A DNA stretch of 64,000 nt from Escarpia spicata (lineage: Eukaryota; Annelida; Polychaeta; Sabellida; Siboglinidae): assembly GCA_963995525.1 (NCBI GenBank), contig OZ023205.1, positions 61,337,104-61,401,103 on the forward strand. The letters are read 5' to 3'. The notes under the pieces are model-generated. The model saw only the letters and a list, made by a program, of their open reading frames with translations, was not told where the DNA came from and ran no database searches. Below, in pieces: positions 36,497-43,535 of this stretch (its first letter is position 1; the number at the start of each line of letters is the position of its first letter). Position numbers and translations under genes: made by a program.

Positions 36497-37129
36497 GTAT
36501 GTACCGGCGTGCATGCGTACACATGTGTGTGCATTTGTGTGCCTGCGTGTGTTGCACAGATATGGTGTGTTGGAACATGCACGTGGGCATGTGTTAAAAA
36601 TAATTGGTTACAAACACAGTATACGTCAACCTCCGTGCTTGCATGAAAATAGCCATTTTTAAGTCAGCCATAACTTGTTTTTTATAATACAAAATGTTGG
36701 CGGAGTGGAGCAACTATTGGTAGACTTGACAATGCCACTGCTGTCTATGACATTTCTACTGAGAACTTGAGTACCAGGATTGATTTTAAACATTGTTTCA
36801 AACAAAGACAAGCATTGTTGTGTTTCCACTAAAATTGCCAACTCTATATACAACTTTGAAATTTATAGATATCTTTTCTTGACAAATATTAGACATGTAC
36901 CAATTGAAATAAGGACGTGTGGATTGTGCACAACTTTATAGATGTTGGTAAACTGTAGTTTAGATTATTGTTACTAATGCTGCTTCTTCCAGGTACTCCT
37001 TTCACCGAACCTGAGCCAAGTTTCTACAACCCAATACCATGGCAACCAACAGTGATCCCGTCGCCAAAGACAAACCAGAGGTGTCACCCATGCCGATCTC
37101 GCTACGTGTTGAGAGCGAAATGTTGGTGA
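15337..37129 (+). CDS. CCDC34: CCDC34 orthologue (coiled-coil domain-containing protein 34), four coding exons
   Basis: The exons are 15337-16154, 18403-18655, 19159-19429 and 36993-37129 (stop TGA at 37127-37129). All junctions are GT-AG with phases 2, 0 and 1 that match exactly, giving 492 aa. Residues 1-272 are Ser/Gln-rich and probably disordered. Residues 273-447 are the CCDC34 domain: a long charged coiled coil with repeated W-centred blocks ([41 protein letters not shown]). The last exon holds [12 protein letters not shown], matching the conserved C-terminal motif that I recall in vertebrate CCDC34. In mammals CCDC34 acts in the sperm flagellum and intraflagellar transport; that role is inferred here. 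The last intron is 17,563 bp and contains a whole gene on the other strand. The ATG is the first in frame, but an upstream noncoding exon is possible. Confidence 0.88.
16155..18159 (+). other. CCDC34 intron 1, unique part
   Basis: Donor gtgagt at 16155. It is AT-rich sequence with no supported exon, and the small ORFs inside have no domain. The intron ends at the acceptor AG at 18401-18402, reached through the minisatellite listed separately. Confidence 0.6.
18160..18400. repeat. 18-bp minisatellite abutting the CCDC34 exon 2 acceptor
   Basis: The unit is close to ggccatgtttgattgagc, with about 13 imperfect copies (gatttggtggccatg variants). The array runs right up to the splice acceptor and replaces the usual pyrimidine tract. 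Frames stay open on both strands through the array, and one reads in frame into exon 2. Confidence 0.85.
18800..19140. repeat. Degenerate C/T-rich tandem repeat in CCDC34 intron 2
   Basis: A unit of about 50-55 bp around ccaccaaacatctcccccta and atccttcccaccacaagttc is repeated about six times. It supplies the pyrimidine-rich sequence before the acceptor at 19157-19158. Confidence 0.65.
19533..19920. repeat. 21-bp minisatellite at the start of the large CCDC34 intron
   Basis: About 18 copies of cttcaactacttcgttgttt plus one base. The 21-bp period is a multiple of 3, so the Leu/Arg/Cys-rich (LLRCLLQ) and Tyr/Phe-rich (NYFVVYF) frames across it are array artefacts. It starts about 100 bp after the exon 3 donor. 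Confidence 0.92.
19926..20935. other. CCDC34 intron 3, unique part
   Basis: No exon, RNA gene or mobile element was recognised in this segment. Confidence 0.5.
20938..21325. repeat. 25-bp minisatellite, about 15 copies
   Basis: The unit is close to gatgtgctcatactacagca plus tcatt. Neighbouring copies share variants (cgtactac in the middle block, ctaactac at the end), showing local homogenisation. There are no unique spacers, so this is not a CRISPR-like array. Confidence 0.92.
21330..21773. other. Intron 3 of CCDC34 downstream of the ankyrin gene, nothing recognised
   Basis: AT-rich sequence between the 25-bp minisatellite and the poly(A) signal of the nested gene. No feature is supported. 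Confidence 0.5.
21774..21779 (-). terminator. Poly(A) signal of the nested ankyrin/Dpy-30 gene
   Basis: TTTATT on the plus strand (AATAAA on minus) lies 68 bp past the TGA at 21849-21847. Confidence 0.6.
21847..34974 (-). CDS. Ankyrin-repeat / Dpy-30 motif protein, 18 coding exons, 1229 aa, nested in a CCDC34 intron
   Basis: The minus-strand exons are 34974-34531, 34073-33873, 33339-33241, 32897-32796, 32511-32311, 30141-30040, 29535-29437, 28788-28588, 28243-28142, 27811-26836, 26319-26066, 25135-24984, 24667-24561, 24233-24108, 23264-23098, 22892-22692, 22314-22216 and 21903-21847. All are GT-AG, the phases agree throughout, and the total is 3690 nt. Residues 1-148 hold two ankyrin-like units ([25 protein letters not shown]). 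Four cassettes of 67 + 33/34 + 33/34 codons follow; each has two ankyrin repeats ([15 protein letters not shown]) and a GHxPxxY spacer. Residues 518-842 include a Ser/Pro/Arg repeat. Residues about 843-927 include a Dpy-30 motif ([17 protein letters not shown]). Then come a charged coiled coil, more ankyrin units, and the fourth cassette at the C-terminus. Dpy-30 motifs dimerise and dock amphipathic helices, often in cilia, so a ciliary scaffold is my inference. The acceptor at 23266-23265 is the weakest call. I know no named vertebrate orthologue. Confidence 0.85.
23755..24050. repeat. GA-rich purine tract in an intron of the ankyrin gene
   Basis: Long runs of gagagagagg, ggagggaggg and similar. 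Simple low-complexity sequence between exons 14 and 15; read on the minus strand it is a pyrimidine tract. Confidence 0.7.
26066..26319 (-). other. Exon encoding the Dpy-30 motif
   Basis: After a basic stretch ([17 protein letters not shown]), the exon encodes [20 protein letters not shown] followed by [20 protein letters not shown]. This fits the Dpy-30 pattern: two short helices with Gly at the first helix, the PxDPI turn and the LAxYL second helix. The domain is about 42 residues, the usual length. Confidence 0.8.
26950..27690 (-). repeat. Coding 45-bp tandem repeat in exon 10 of the ankyrin/Dpy-30 gene
   Basis: On the minus strand it encodes about 15 units of 15 residues, typically [15 protein letters not shown]. 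The repeats are rich in Ser, Pro, Arg and Gly, so this linker is probably disordered and a possible phosphorylation or microtubule-binding segment (inference from composition). Repeat boundaries keep the frame. The opposite strand is also open for 250 codons ([14 protein letters not shown] units) as a by-product of the repeat. Confidence 0.85.
30340..30486. repeat. (GTAT)n/(GT)n microsatellite in an intron of the ankyrin gene
   Basis: Imperfect runs of gtatgtatgtat with gcatgcat variants. Low-complexity intronic sequence. Confidence 0.85.
30540..32300. other. Longest intron part of the ankyrin gene, nothing else recognised
   Basis: This is the intron between exons 5 (32511-32311) and 6 (30141-30040). 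It is AT-rich with no ORF of interest. Short gcatgcatgcat and cgctcgct runs occur near 31020. Confidence 0.45.
32975..33110 (+). mobile_element. Possible tRNA-derived SINE head (degenerate)
   Basis: The stretch ggcatagtagctcagtagtt followed by agagtgcagg looks like a tRNA 5' arm plus D-arm with an A box (TAGCTCAGTAGTTAGAGTG). About 40 bp later tgttctgaagcttgggtaac is a poor B box. No tRNA cloverleaf closes, so this is not a functional tRNA gene. It lies in an intron of the ankyrin gene. Confidence 0.45.
33640..33720 (+). mobile_element. Possible SINE 3' region
   Basis: The sequence gtaaagcgctttgagcagtc followed by ctggatactgcgctatataa and a short ttaccttt tail resembles the shared 3' region of several marine-invertebrate SINEs. 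Whether it belongs with the head at 32975 is unclear. Confidence 0.4.
34975..36426. other. CCDC34 intron 3 upstream of the nested gene
   Basis: This should include the promoter and 5' UTR of the nested minus-strand ankyrin gene. No TATA box is evident near 34975-35100. A minus-strand GTGAGT at about 35053-35048 could be a donor of a noncoding first exon. Nothing else is supported. Confidence 0.35.
36427..36491. repeat. (TG)n microsatellite
   Basis: About 32 TG units, followed by degenerate GTGT/GCGT sequence to about 36560. The Cys/Val and His/Thr ORFs across it are artefacts. Confidence 0.95.
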
Positions 37130-38800
37130 CCACACCGTCCAACAGAGGTCACCACGAGAGCTTGATCTTCACACAGCGCCAATCACAGTGGCAGTCGGTT
37201 CTTTACGCCAAGATGGTTTATTCATCCAAAGAACTGAGAATCATTGCCGTGACAACAATACTGAAAGATGGCAGTTGTGTGCCATTGTGATCATCACCAT
37301 TGTTGTTAGAAGCTTTTTATTTCTTCAACAGTCGTCCGGCATTATCAGAGGGGCTGCGGGGAGTAAAAAAGCTACATGTAGACAACCCTCAGAGCACCTT
37401 TAATAATTCCAACAGAAATAGTACACAACCAGTCGGCAGTGTCAACTCTGTAAATAATCGTGTAATATACTTTCTATTTATTAATGTGCGTGTGATTTAT
37501 TTATTTCCACCGAGAACACCCAAGGTAGCAGACGGGTCTGTTCAGTATTCAGCATTTGTACTATTCATTGGATCATAGCAAACGTGTGACATGAGGAACA
37601 GCTGTGGAGATGTTCTGTCGGATTCTCGGTGCCAATTTATATGCTTATGTGTGTGTTATCATTGAAGATGATTATCAAGTGGCATTGTTCACTAGGCCAG
37701 TTGAGAAAACAGTCAGTCAGGTCATGAGTAGATTTTCTCTCTTACATCTGTCACTAAAAAAACTTTAAAAAAAACATATTGGCCAGATTTTAATATCAAT
37801 TTTTTCTCCAAGGCATGTATAAAAGTAAACAAATAAATCTTCTAAAACATCCACCGACAAAAGAATTAGTGAGCAGTGCCAACGACACTGCAGAAGTTCA
37901 CTGGAACAGTTTTGCAAAACAGAAACGTCTTCACAGGCACATGTGCATTCATAGAACCACTACCATTGCTATCAGTGGTATTTTATAACTTTTTAGTGTT
38001 CGAGTTTATTTATTTTATGCAATGAGAACTGTGCGAGTTATAAAAGAAACTGTCTTCCTGTAGTGATTTTACTCATGTACTGTATATACCAGTACGTGGT
38101 AGTGCATGGTACCCGAACAAAACCTTTCTCAGTTGTTGGATATCTTTATCACTACAGGGTATCTGGCATGTTGTTGGTGAGTGAATCCGTTTTCGAATTG
38201 AAGATAGAGTTGAAATCGTGAATAGTTTCATCAGGTGCGTTGGATGTCGCAGTGAATCTGTCAACAGTTGCTGTAGGTGTTATTTGGTTTGTGCGGTTAG
38301 TGTTGATGGTCTATTTGAATGTTCAAATATGCAACGTCATCAGTGCCAGGAGTTAAGTGTATATCTCGTTTTTGTTCTTGTTAGCTTTCTCTGGTCACTC
38401 TGGTCATTCTCTTGTCATTCTCTGGTCTACTGGCCAGTATTTACCCTGGTTCAGGACTGTGTGGCATATTCTGCTGGAACAGAAGCTAATCCAGAGTCCA
38501 TCTGGTCAGCCCTATTAGCCAGAGATCAACTAAGCAGGCAAGCTAGAGGAGAGCCGTGGACATCTGCTCTGACCGCCACTACGGCCGCTGTTTGTGACAC
38601 CAGACACATGTACAGATGATATGTGGCGTCCAATGCAATGTTGGAGATAATAAAATACATACTTTTAAAATGTGTGTTCTGTGTGTATATATCAGTGGTG
38701 CAAATATTCCAATGTTGGAGAGATGGTGGGATGTTAACAAGCTTTAGAAATAGGCACAGATGGAACAATTACAGTTCCACAGTAATGTCATTATGTTCTC
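37130..38800. other. CCDC34 3' UTR and downstream intergenic DNA
   Basis: No further gene is supported. A 133-codon frame at 38218-38619 has no domain, unusual composition and no splice context. Confidence 0.4.
37832..37837 (+). terminator. Candidate poly(A) signal of CCDC34
   Basis: AATAAA about 700 bp after the CCDC34 stop codon; the intervening sequence would be the 3' UTR. Confidence 0.35.
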
Positions 38801-38879
38801 ATGTGTATGCACACAGTTGCTGAGTATGCATATATGACAGCCGTGAGTATTGCAAGTCAATTTTGCAGTCACACTTCAC

Positions 38880-39115
38880 AGGCCCATTTTTTATGAAGCA
38901 CCCCCCTTGACACTCCCAAAAAACATCCAACTGCAACCCCTTTAAGCTGCCAAAAAACTCCAACTGCAATCCCTTCACGCTCCCAAAAAACCTCCAATTG
39001 CACCCTTCCAGGTTCTTAAAAACCTCTAACTGCATCCCTTTCAAGCTCGGGAACGACCTCAAGCTGTACTTCAATTCAAGCTCCAAATAACATATCTCCA
39101 ACTGCAACCCTCCGG
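38880..39115. repeat. Degenerate tandem repeat, unit about 36 bp
   Basis: About six imperfect copies of ctcccaaaaaacctccaatt gcaaccc-type sequence. The reverse-strand ORF across it (repeated GLQLEFFGSLK) is an artefact. Confidence 0.65.
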
Positions 39116-39119
39116 CTCC

Positions 39120-40320
39120 CCCAAAACTTCCAATTACGTGTAAACCTCAGTTCTCCACCTTCACCCGTATGTTCACGTAAAACTCGTACTTCAAACGGAA
39201 CTCTTGGTTCACTGGAGGGGATAAAACGCACCCCAGACTACAGGTGTGCCACAGTGCTGTGTGCAGCAATACAGGCAACTTATCTGCGTTGCTTGCTTTA
39301 TACTAGACGCCTCTGAAAGTCATCTCGCAAATGTTTGATGGGGCTTAGTTAGATCAGGCATCCACGGCATGACCGCGACAGCCTCATCCTTCAGTAAGAC
39401 CGAGGGCTGCGTGAACTGAAGATGAACGTTGGTTTTGCTGGGAAGTCGTGATAAATTTAAACGAATGACGATATGAGACCTGAAGAATTCTTCGATGTAT
39501 CGATGACAATTAATGTGCATCGTAGTGGTTGCCATCAATTATTACCATAGGAGTTCTGTGGTCCCTATATACATGTCTGCCAAAACCACCACTCACTGGT
39601 TCGCCAGGCCCATGTATGATTTCCTTGCAACTACCTGGTAGGTAACTATAATGTGCTTCCTTCTAACACTAGCAACAGTTGAGCTGCTCGTTCGCTAGTT
39701 GTTGCGTACGTGCGACCTGGTGTTGCAGCTGTACTTGTGGCTTGCGATACGAAACCTGTCCCACAGATGGCTGAGGTACGAGGATTCAATGACATTTTGT
39801 TTTCAATTTCAAGGATGTGTCGATGTTGCCAATTCGTGGTGACTGGCAGTCGCTCGGATCGTGGTCTGGCATTTGTTGACTGCGTGTATTGTACCGGCGG
39901 GATATATGTTGCATTGTTTGCTGAGAACAGTCACGACGACGAGCCTCCTAACGGTAGTAGTATATAGGTTGATCTGGATCGGTATCCTAAGGAGTTTCGG
40001 AGTCATTTTTGGTTGATATTAGGGAGGTTTCGAAAGCCGCCCCCCTGAGCAAAGTGAGTAGTCACGTGACCGTATGTGTGAGCGTGTGTAGCGCCTCCTA
40101 GCGGTGGAATGAGCAGTCATGGAAGGGTTATTGTGTATATATGAGAGACTGAAGAGGGAATAACAAAAGTTCAAAGAGGAAAGGTAGTGAAAGAAACGAA
40201 AGATCAAAGAGTCATAACGAAAGATCAAAGAGAAAAGTTTTAAAAGGTAATGAAATGTGTATAATGAGAGACAAAGAAGTAAACGGAATGATGTAATAAC
40301 GAAAGAACAAAGAGAACACG

Positions 40321-40351
<31 letters not shown>

Positions 40352-40470
40352 GAAACTTTAAAATGTATATAGGTATGCTTGTATGTATGTATGTGTGTAT
40401 GAAAGAGAGAATATATATATATATATAATATAATAACCAACAAACACCACAGTTGAAAGTTGAATGGTTT
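39120..40470. other. Left flank of the compact gene island
   Basis: A frame ending at 39967 contains RMCRCCQFVVTGSRSDRG and stops at TAG. It opens with GTG rather than ATG unless it is an internal exon, so it is not called. Between 40150 and 40320 the motif cgaaagatcaaagag recurs about four times. (TA)n runs lie at 40323-40351 and 40410-40428. Confidence 0.35.
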
Positions 40471-40477
40471 ATTGATG

Positions 40478-41339
40478 TCAACGAACTACGAAATCTTCAA
40501 AGCCGTCATCACTATCGTATGTTTCTTCACACCAAATTTCCATGTCCCCCGTGTCGACAGGGACAACAGGGTCGGGGTCAAACCAAGGATTGGGGGGATC
40601 GTAAAGGCCCCGTGTCTGGAGCAGTTCCGCCATGACTCTGCAGAATGTATACCTGTGGTATTCGCGGAGCTCTTCGTCTCTGGAACATACATTAAAACTC
40701 TCAAAGCATATGAACGAGACGTTAAATATATGAAAACTTTGAAAATACTTCTCTGAAACATATATGAAACAGTTGAAAATGATCAAGCGAGTGGAATAAG
40801 GCAACGATGTAACCAGACACCGCGCAGGGAACCGACACACGATAAAAGGGCAAGCTAGATCAATGGACTATGATACAATACGTAATGGAGACGTCTACTG
40901 ATGTCATCGGTAACCAAACACCGCGTAGCTAGTCGAAACGACAAACATTGAAGAAAATAGTAAAATAATCGTTGAACACTCACGTGTAATCATCATCAAT
41001 ATCGGAGTCACTACTCCAGGTGTCATCGGTGTCATAACCATCGGGAGACCTGAAAGGTAATATAACGAACGTAAACATAGACAACCGTGAGTGACACATA
41101 ACGAACGTAAGAGCATAATATGATAGAGATGAGACGTCACAGGTAGTTTATGTGAAGAACACTGTGATTATGTATGATATGTATAGGATATCTATCGGAT
41201 GAAACAAAGCAAAGAATATATATATATATATATATATATTTTATTATAATAATAATAATAAAAGTACTTACACAACTTCGAATCCATCGTCGCGAAGATG
41301 CCATTCAGCACGGAGTTGAATCCAGGGTATCGACGACAT
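40478..41339 (-). CDS. Small acidic protein of unknown function, three exons, 111 aa
   Basis: The minus-strand exons are 41339-41272, 41049-40984 and 40679-40478 (stop TGA at 40480-40478). Donors GTAAGT and GTGAGT and acceptors TTTCAG and TTCCAG are canonical, and both junctions are phase 2, giving 336 nt exactly in frame. The product starts MSSIPWIQLRAEWHLRDDGF. It has an Asp/Ser-rich middle (DTDDTWSSDSDIDDDY), a likely helix (REYHRYTFCRVMAELLQ), a PPNPWFDPDP segment and an acidic end (DSDDGFEDFVVR). I recognise no domain. It is divergent from the NADAR gene, with 344 bp between the start codons. Its compact introns (222 and 304 bp) are smaller than those of CCDC34. The consistent phases make it a credible gene. 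Confidence 0.65.
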
Positions 41340-41380
41340 AGCAATTGTGAATGAGATGAAGAATGTAACAAACGAACCGG

Positions 41381-41390
41381 TATATATATA
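41381..41390 (-). promoter_or_regulatory. TATA-like box upstream of the small acidic gene
   Basis: TATATATATA lies 42 bp upstream of the minus-strand ATG at 41339. The spacing would allow transcription to start about 15 bp before the ATG. Simple TA runs are common nearby, which lowers confidence. Confidence 0.35.
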
Positions 41391-41683
41391 GATAGAGCAT
41401 ACGTATGCAGACACACTATGAAGACAACTTGTGGAACACACGGTAGAGTGGAAATATACCGGGGTATGAAAAGCACCCAGGGACGTATCTAGGGACGTCA
41501 CCTGGACCATGCCTGGTTAACAACGTGGTTATGTCGAAGTGGTAAAGTACAAACCGGTATCAGTCATATGACGGAGGGAACCAGCTGTTGGTGATAAGCG
41601 CGTGATGCCAATTAGACGACAATGCACCTTATCAGAACGCTAACAATACAGTCAGAAGAAAAGAACTCTGTGAGGGCTCAGCG

Positions 41684-42172
41684 ATGAAACATATGGTGGT
41701 CAAGAGCTTGGATATACAATTCAGGGGTGCTGGTCACTTCCTATCGAATTTCTATCCATGTGAAATACATATATGGGGTGAAGTCTTTACTTGCACAGAA
41801 GCAGCATATCAGTTTAAAAAAGCTAGACATTTTCACGACGAGAACACAGCGAGAAAGATTCAGACCGCGCGCACTGGAATACAGGCGAAATACTGGAGTA
41901 AAAGGATCCGTTGGATACCCGATCGAGTCGTTTCATGGCTGTCACAACGTCGGAGCGTGATGCACGCTATACTAGCCGTCAAGTTTCGTGTCTCTGAACT
42001 ACGTCAACGCTTGTTGGCTACAGGTGACGCACGACTTATTGAGAATGTACCCAGTGCAGAGGGGTTTTGGGGTAAGAGCTCAAACCGTAACAAACCAGGT
42101 GAGAATATACTCGGTGTGATACTTATGCAGGTGAGAGACTTCGTTAGACAGCGCTCTATACGACTTACATAA
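41684..42172 (+). CDS. NADAR-superfamily (YbiA/RibX-like) N-glycosidase, 162 aa
   Basis: An uninterrupted frame from the ATG at 41684, close to the usual 150-170 aa of the family. The NADAR motifs are in order: FLSNFYPCEI (res 19-28), VFTCTEAAYQFKKA (34-47), WLSQRRSVMHAILAVKF (85-101), LLATGDARLIE (110-120), GFWGK (127-131) and GENILGVILMQVRD (139-152). Known members hydrolyse N-glycosidic bonds: bacterial YbiA/RibX removes reactive riboflavin intermediates, and other NADAR proteins remove ADP-ribose from guanine in DNA or RNA. Glu39 in TEAAYQ would be the conserved acid. At the second acidic site, where I expect Asp before (R/x)xWG, this protein seems to have Glu126 (AEGFWG), a conservative change. 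It has no signal peptide, intron or fusion. It is divergent from the acidic gene and 238 bp upstream of the OB-fold gene. Its substrate here is unknown. Confidence 0.85.
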   Translation: MKHMVVKSLDIQFRGAGHFLSNFYPCEIHIWGEVFTCTEAAYQFKKARHFHDENTARKIQTARTGIQAKYWSKRIRWIPDRVVSWLSQRRSVMHAILAVKFRVSELRQRLLATGDARLIENVPSAEGFWGKSSNRNKPGENILGVILMQVRDFVRQRSIRLT

Positions 42173-42324
42173 GGCGCTCATTAAAAACAGACAGACAGCT
42201 ACGCGGTGACAAAGTACGGGAGAGGGAGAGATAAAGTCACGCGCACGATAAGATGCGAACACCCAGGGGCGCGTTATCATCAGCTAGGGGTGTCACGCGC
42301 TCGAGCCCTGGAGGGATTGAATTG

Positions 42325-42332
42325 TATATAAG
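42325..42332 (+). promoter_or_regulatory. TATA box of the OB-fold gene
   Basis: TATATAAG lies 79 bp upstream of the ATG at 42411, in the 238-bp gap after the NADAR gene. A pyrimidine-rich ctctctctct stretch follows at the expected start region (about 42360). This is a strong core-promoter match, suggesting separate transcription rather than one long transcript. Confidence 0.55.
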
Positions 42333-42410
42333 CCCACGGTAAATCTAACAAGACAAACACTCTCTCTCTCGCTGTCGTTCAAAGCTCTTCACCGATACAT
42401 ACACGACAAG

Positions 42411-42902
42411 ATGGCGACGTCCAATGTCAACGAGGAAATCCTTCTGGCAGAACTCGAACAAGTAAGTGACGGAACGTACGCATTTGTTCGCCCACTGACA
42501 CTAGTGACATGTGCTCTGTCCCCCGAATACGTATGTTATCCGGCGTGTCAAATATGTAGTCGGAAAGTTCGTCTTGAAACAACGAAAGGAGGGCACCATA
42601 ACGTCAGTATATGCCTGACCCACGGGCGTCAGAAGGGAACTGCCGTTTACAAGTATGCTATGGGTATGCTTTTCGCCGATTGCAGGGGCCACGAAGTGTG
42701 GGCAACAGGATTTGATCAGCTAGTCCAGGGGGTCGTGGGGGGAATGACAGCAAGCGACTATATGTCGCTTAAACCAGGTGAAGAACGTTACCAGTCACTG
42801 AATGTCTTACGTGGCAAACAGACTAGGGTGACAATTAGAAAGACGACGAAGGGAGACTATCGAAATTACACCGTCATAGCACTGGAAATAATCCACTCGT
42901 AA
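42411..42902 (+). CDS. RPA-like single-strand DNA binding protein (Rep factor-A C-terminal-type OB fold with zinc site), 163 aa
   Basis: A single frame from the ATG at 42411 to TAA at 42900-42902. Residues 42-71 form a zinc-ribbon-like site (C46-x2-C49 and C68-x2-H71), as in the DNA-binding domain C of RPA70. Then comes the OB-fold pattern YKYAMGMLFADCRGHEVWAT (res 80-99), FDQLVQGVVGGMTASDYMSL (101-120) and a basic strand RVTIRKTTKGDYRNY. RPA1 has 'YR..L...D.TG..W.T.F...A...LG.SA.EL' in the same order. The family binds single-stranded DNA in replication and repair. Stand-alone single-OB RPA-like proteins occur in transposons such as Helitrons and in some DNA viruses, so this may be cargo of a mobile or viral element (inference). 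It is neighbour to the NADAR gene in the same orientation. The stop codon lies inside the first unit of a downstream repeat. Confidence 0.75.
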   Translation: MATSNVNEEILLAELEQVSDGTYAFVRPLTLVTCALSPEYVCYPACQICSRKVRLETTKGGHHNVSICLTHGRQKGTAVYKYAMGMLFADCRGHEVWATGFDQLVQGVVGGMTASDYMSLKPGEERYQSLNVLRGKQTRVTIRKTTKGDYRNYTVIALEIIHS

Positions 42903-43105
42903 GAACTGTCAACTAACAGCGACTCAGGTGGCTCCTTCTGACGGAGTATAGAGAGGTCCTGTTCCTAACTGCCGTAAGAGGCGCCAACTGACAGTGACTC
43001 ACGGTTAGGTGGCGCCGTCTGACGTAGTATAGAGAGAGGCTGTTCCTAACTCCTGTAAGAGGCGCCACCTGACAGTAACGAAAGAGTAGGTGACGCCCCC
43101 AGACG

Positions 43106-43107
<2 letters not shown>
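42899..43107. repeat. Three tandem units of about 75-81 bp with internal GGCGCC hairpins
   Basis: The units start at 42899, 42974 and 43055, each with gtaagag/gtaagaa. In unit 2, ggcgccaact and aggtggcgcc are inverted partners around a loop of about 16 bp; unit 3 is similar. Each unit also carries a tgacag-type motif and (units 1-2) agtatagagag plus ctgttcctaact. The stop codon of the OB-fold gene falls in unit 1. Possible roles are a 3'-end RNA structure, an element terminus or a replication-type repeat; none is proven. Confidence 0.7.

Positions 43108-43108
<1 letters not shown>

Positions 43109-43194
<86 letters not shown>
43109..43194. repeat. (TA)n(GA)n compound microsatellite
   Basis: About 15 TA units followed by about 28 GA units, directly after the hairpin repeats. 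Confidence 0.95.
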
Positions 43195-43196
<2 letters not shown>

Positions 43197-43294
43197 CTGT
43201 TCCTAGAGGTTGTCTACCTATTTGACATGTTCTGTCGTATGTTGTAGACGCCTCCTCGGTCATACGAGTCAGTTCTGTCAACCCCCGTGCGTGG

Positions 43295-43535
43295 CGTGAA
43301 ACGTCGACTGTCATTCAATGACGAGGCAAGTGTCATTCACGTGGGGTCATGTGCATGGTCTAGTGATCAGGATAATGATGATGTTGCTAACGATGGTGAT
43401 TTTGATAGTGATGACGTGAAACGTTGACTGTCATTCAATGACGAGGCAAGTGTCATTCACGTGGGGGTCATGTGCATGGTCTAGTGATCAGGATAATGAT
43501 GATGTTGCTAACGATGGTGATTTTGATAGTGATTT
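43295..43535. repeat. Tandem duplication of a 120-bp segment in an acidic ORF
   Basis: The block starting at 43295 is repeated from 43415 almost perfectly. The differences are a C/T change that turns a CGA codon into TGA, and one extra G in a G-run in the second copy, which shifts the frame. The duplicated block encodes a KRRLSFNDEASV motif and then an Asp-rich run. The near identity and the nearby assembly gap suggest either a very recent duplication or an assembly error. Confidence 0.8.

Noticed and set aside
36301..36662. Cys/Val- and His/Thr-repeat ORFs (also at 60952-61282 and 61775-62199)
   Set aside because: These are translations of (TG)n or (CA)n microsatellites.
38218..38619. 133-codon ORF downstream of CCDC34
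   Set aside because: No domain, no promoter or splice signals, and low-complexity runs (SFLWSLWSFSCHS).
39710..39967. 85-codon ORF with a Cys pair (RMCRCCQF)
   Set aside because: It opens with GTG and has no recognisable domain. It could be an exon of an island gene but cannot be supported.
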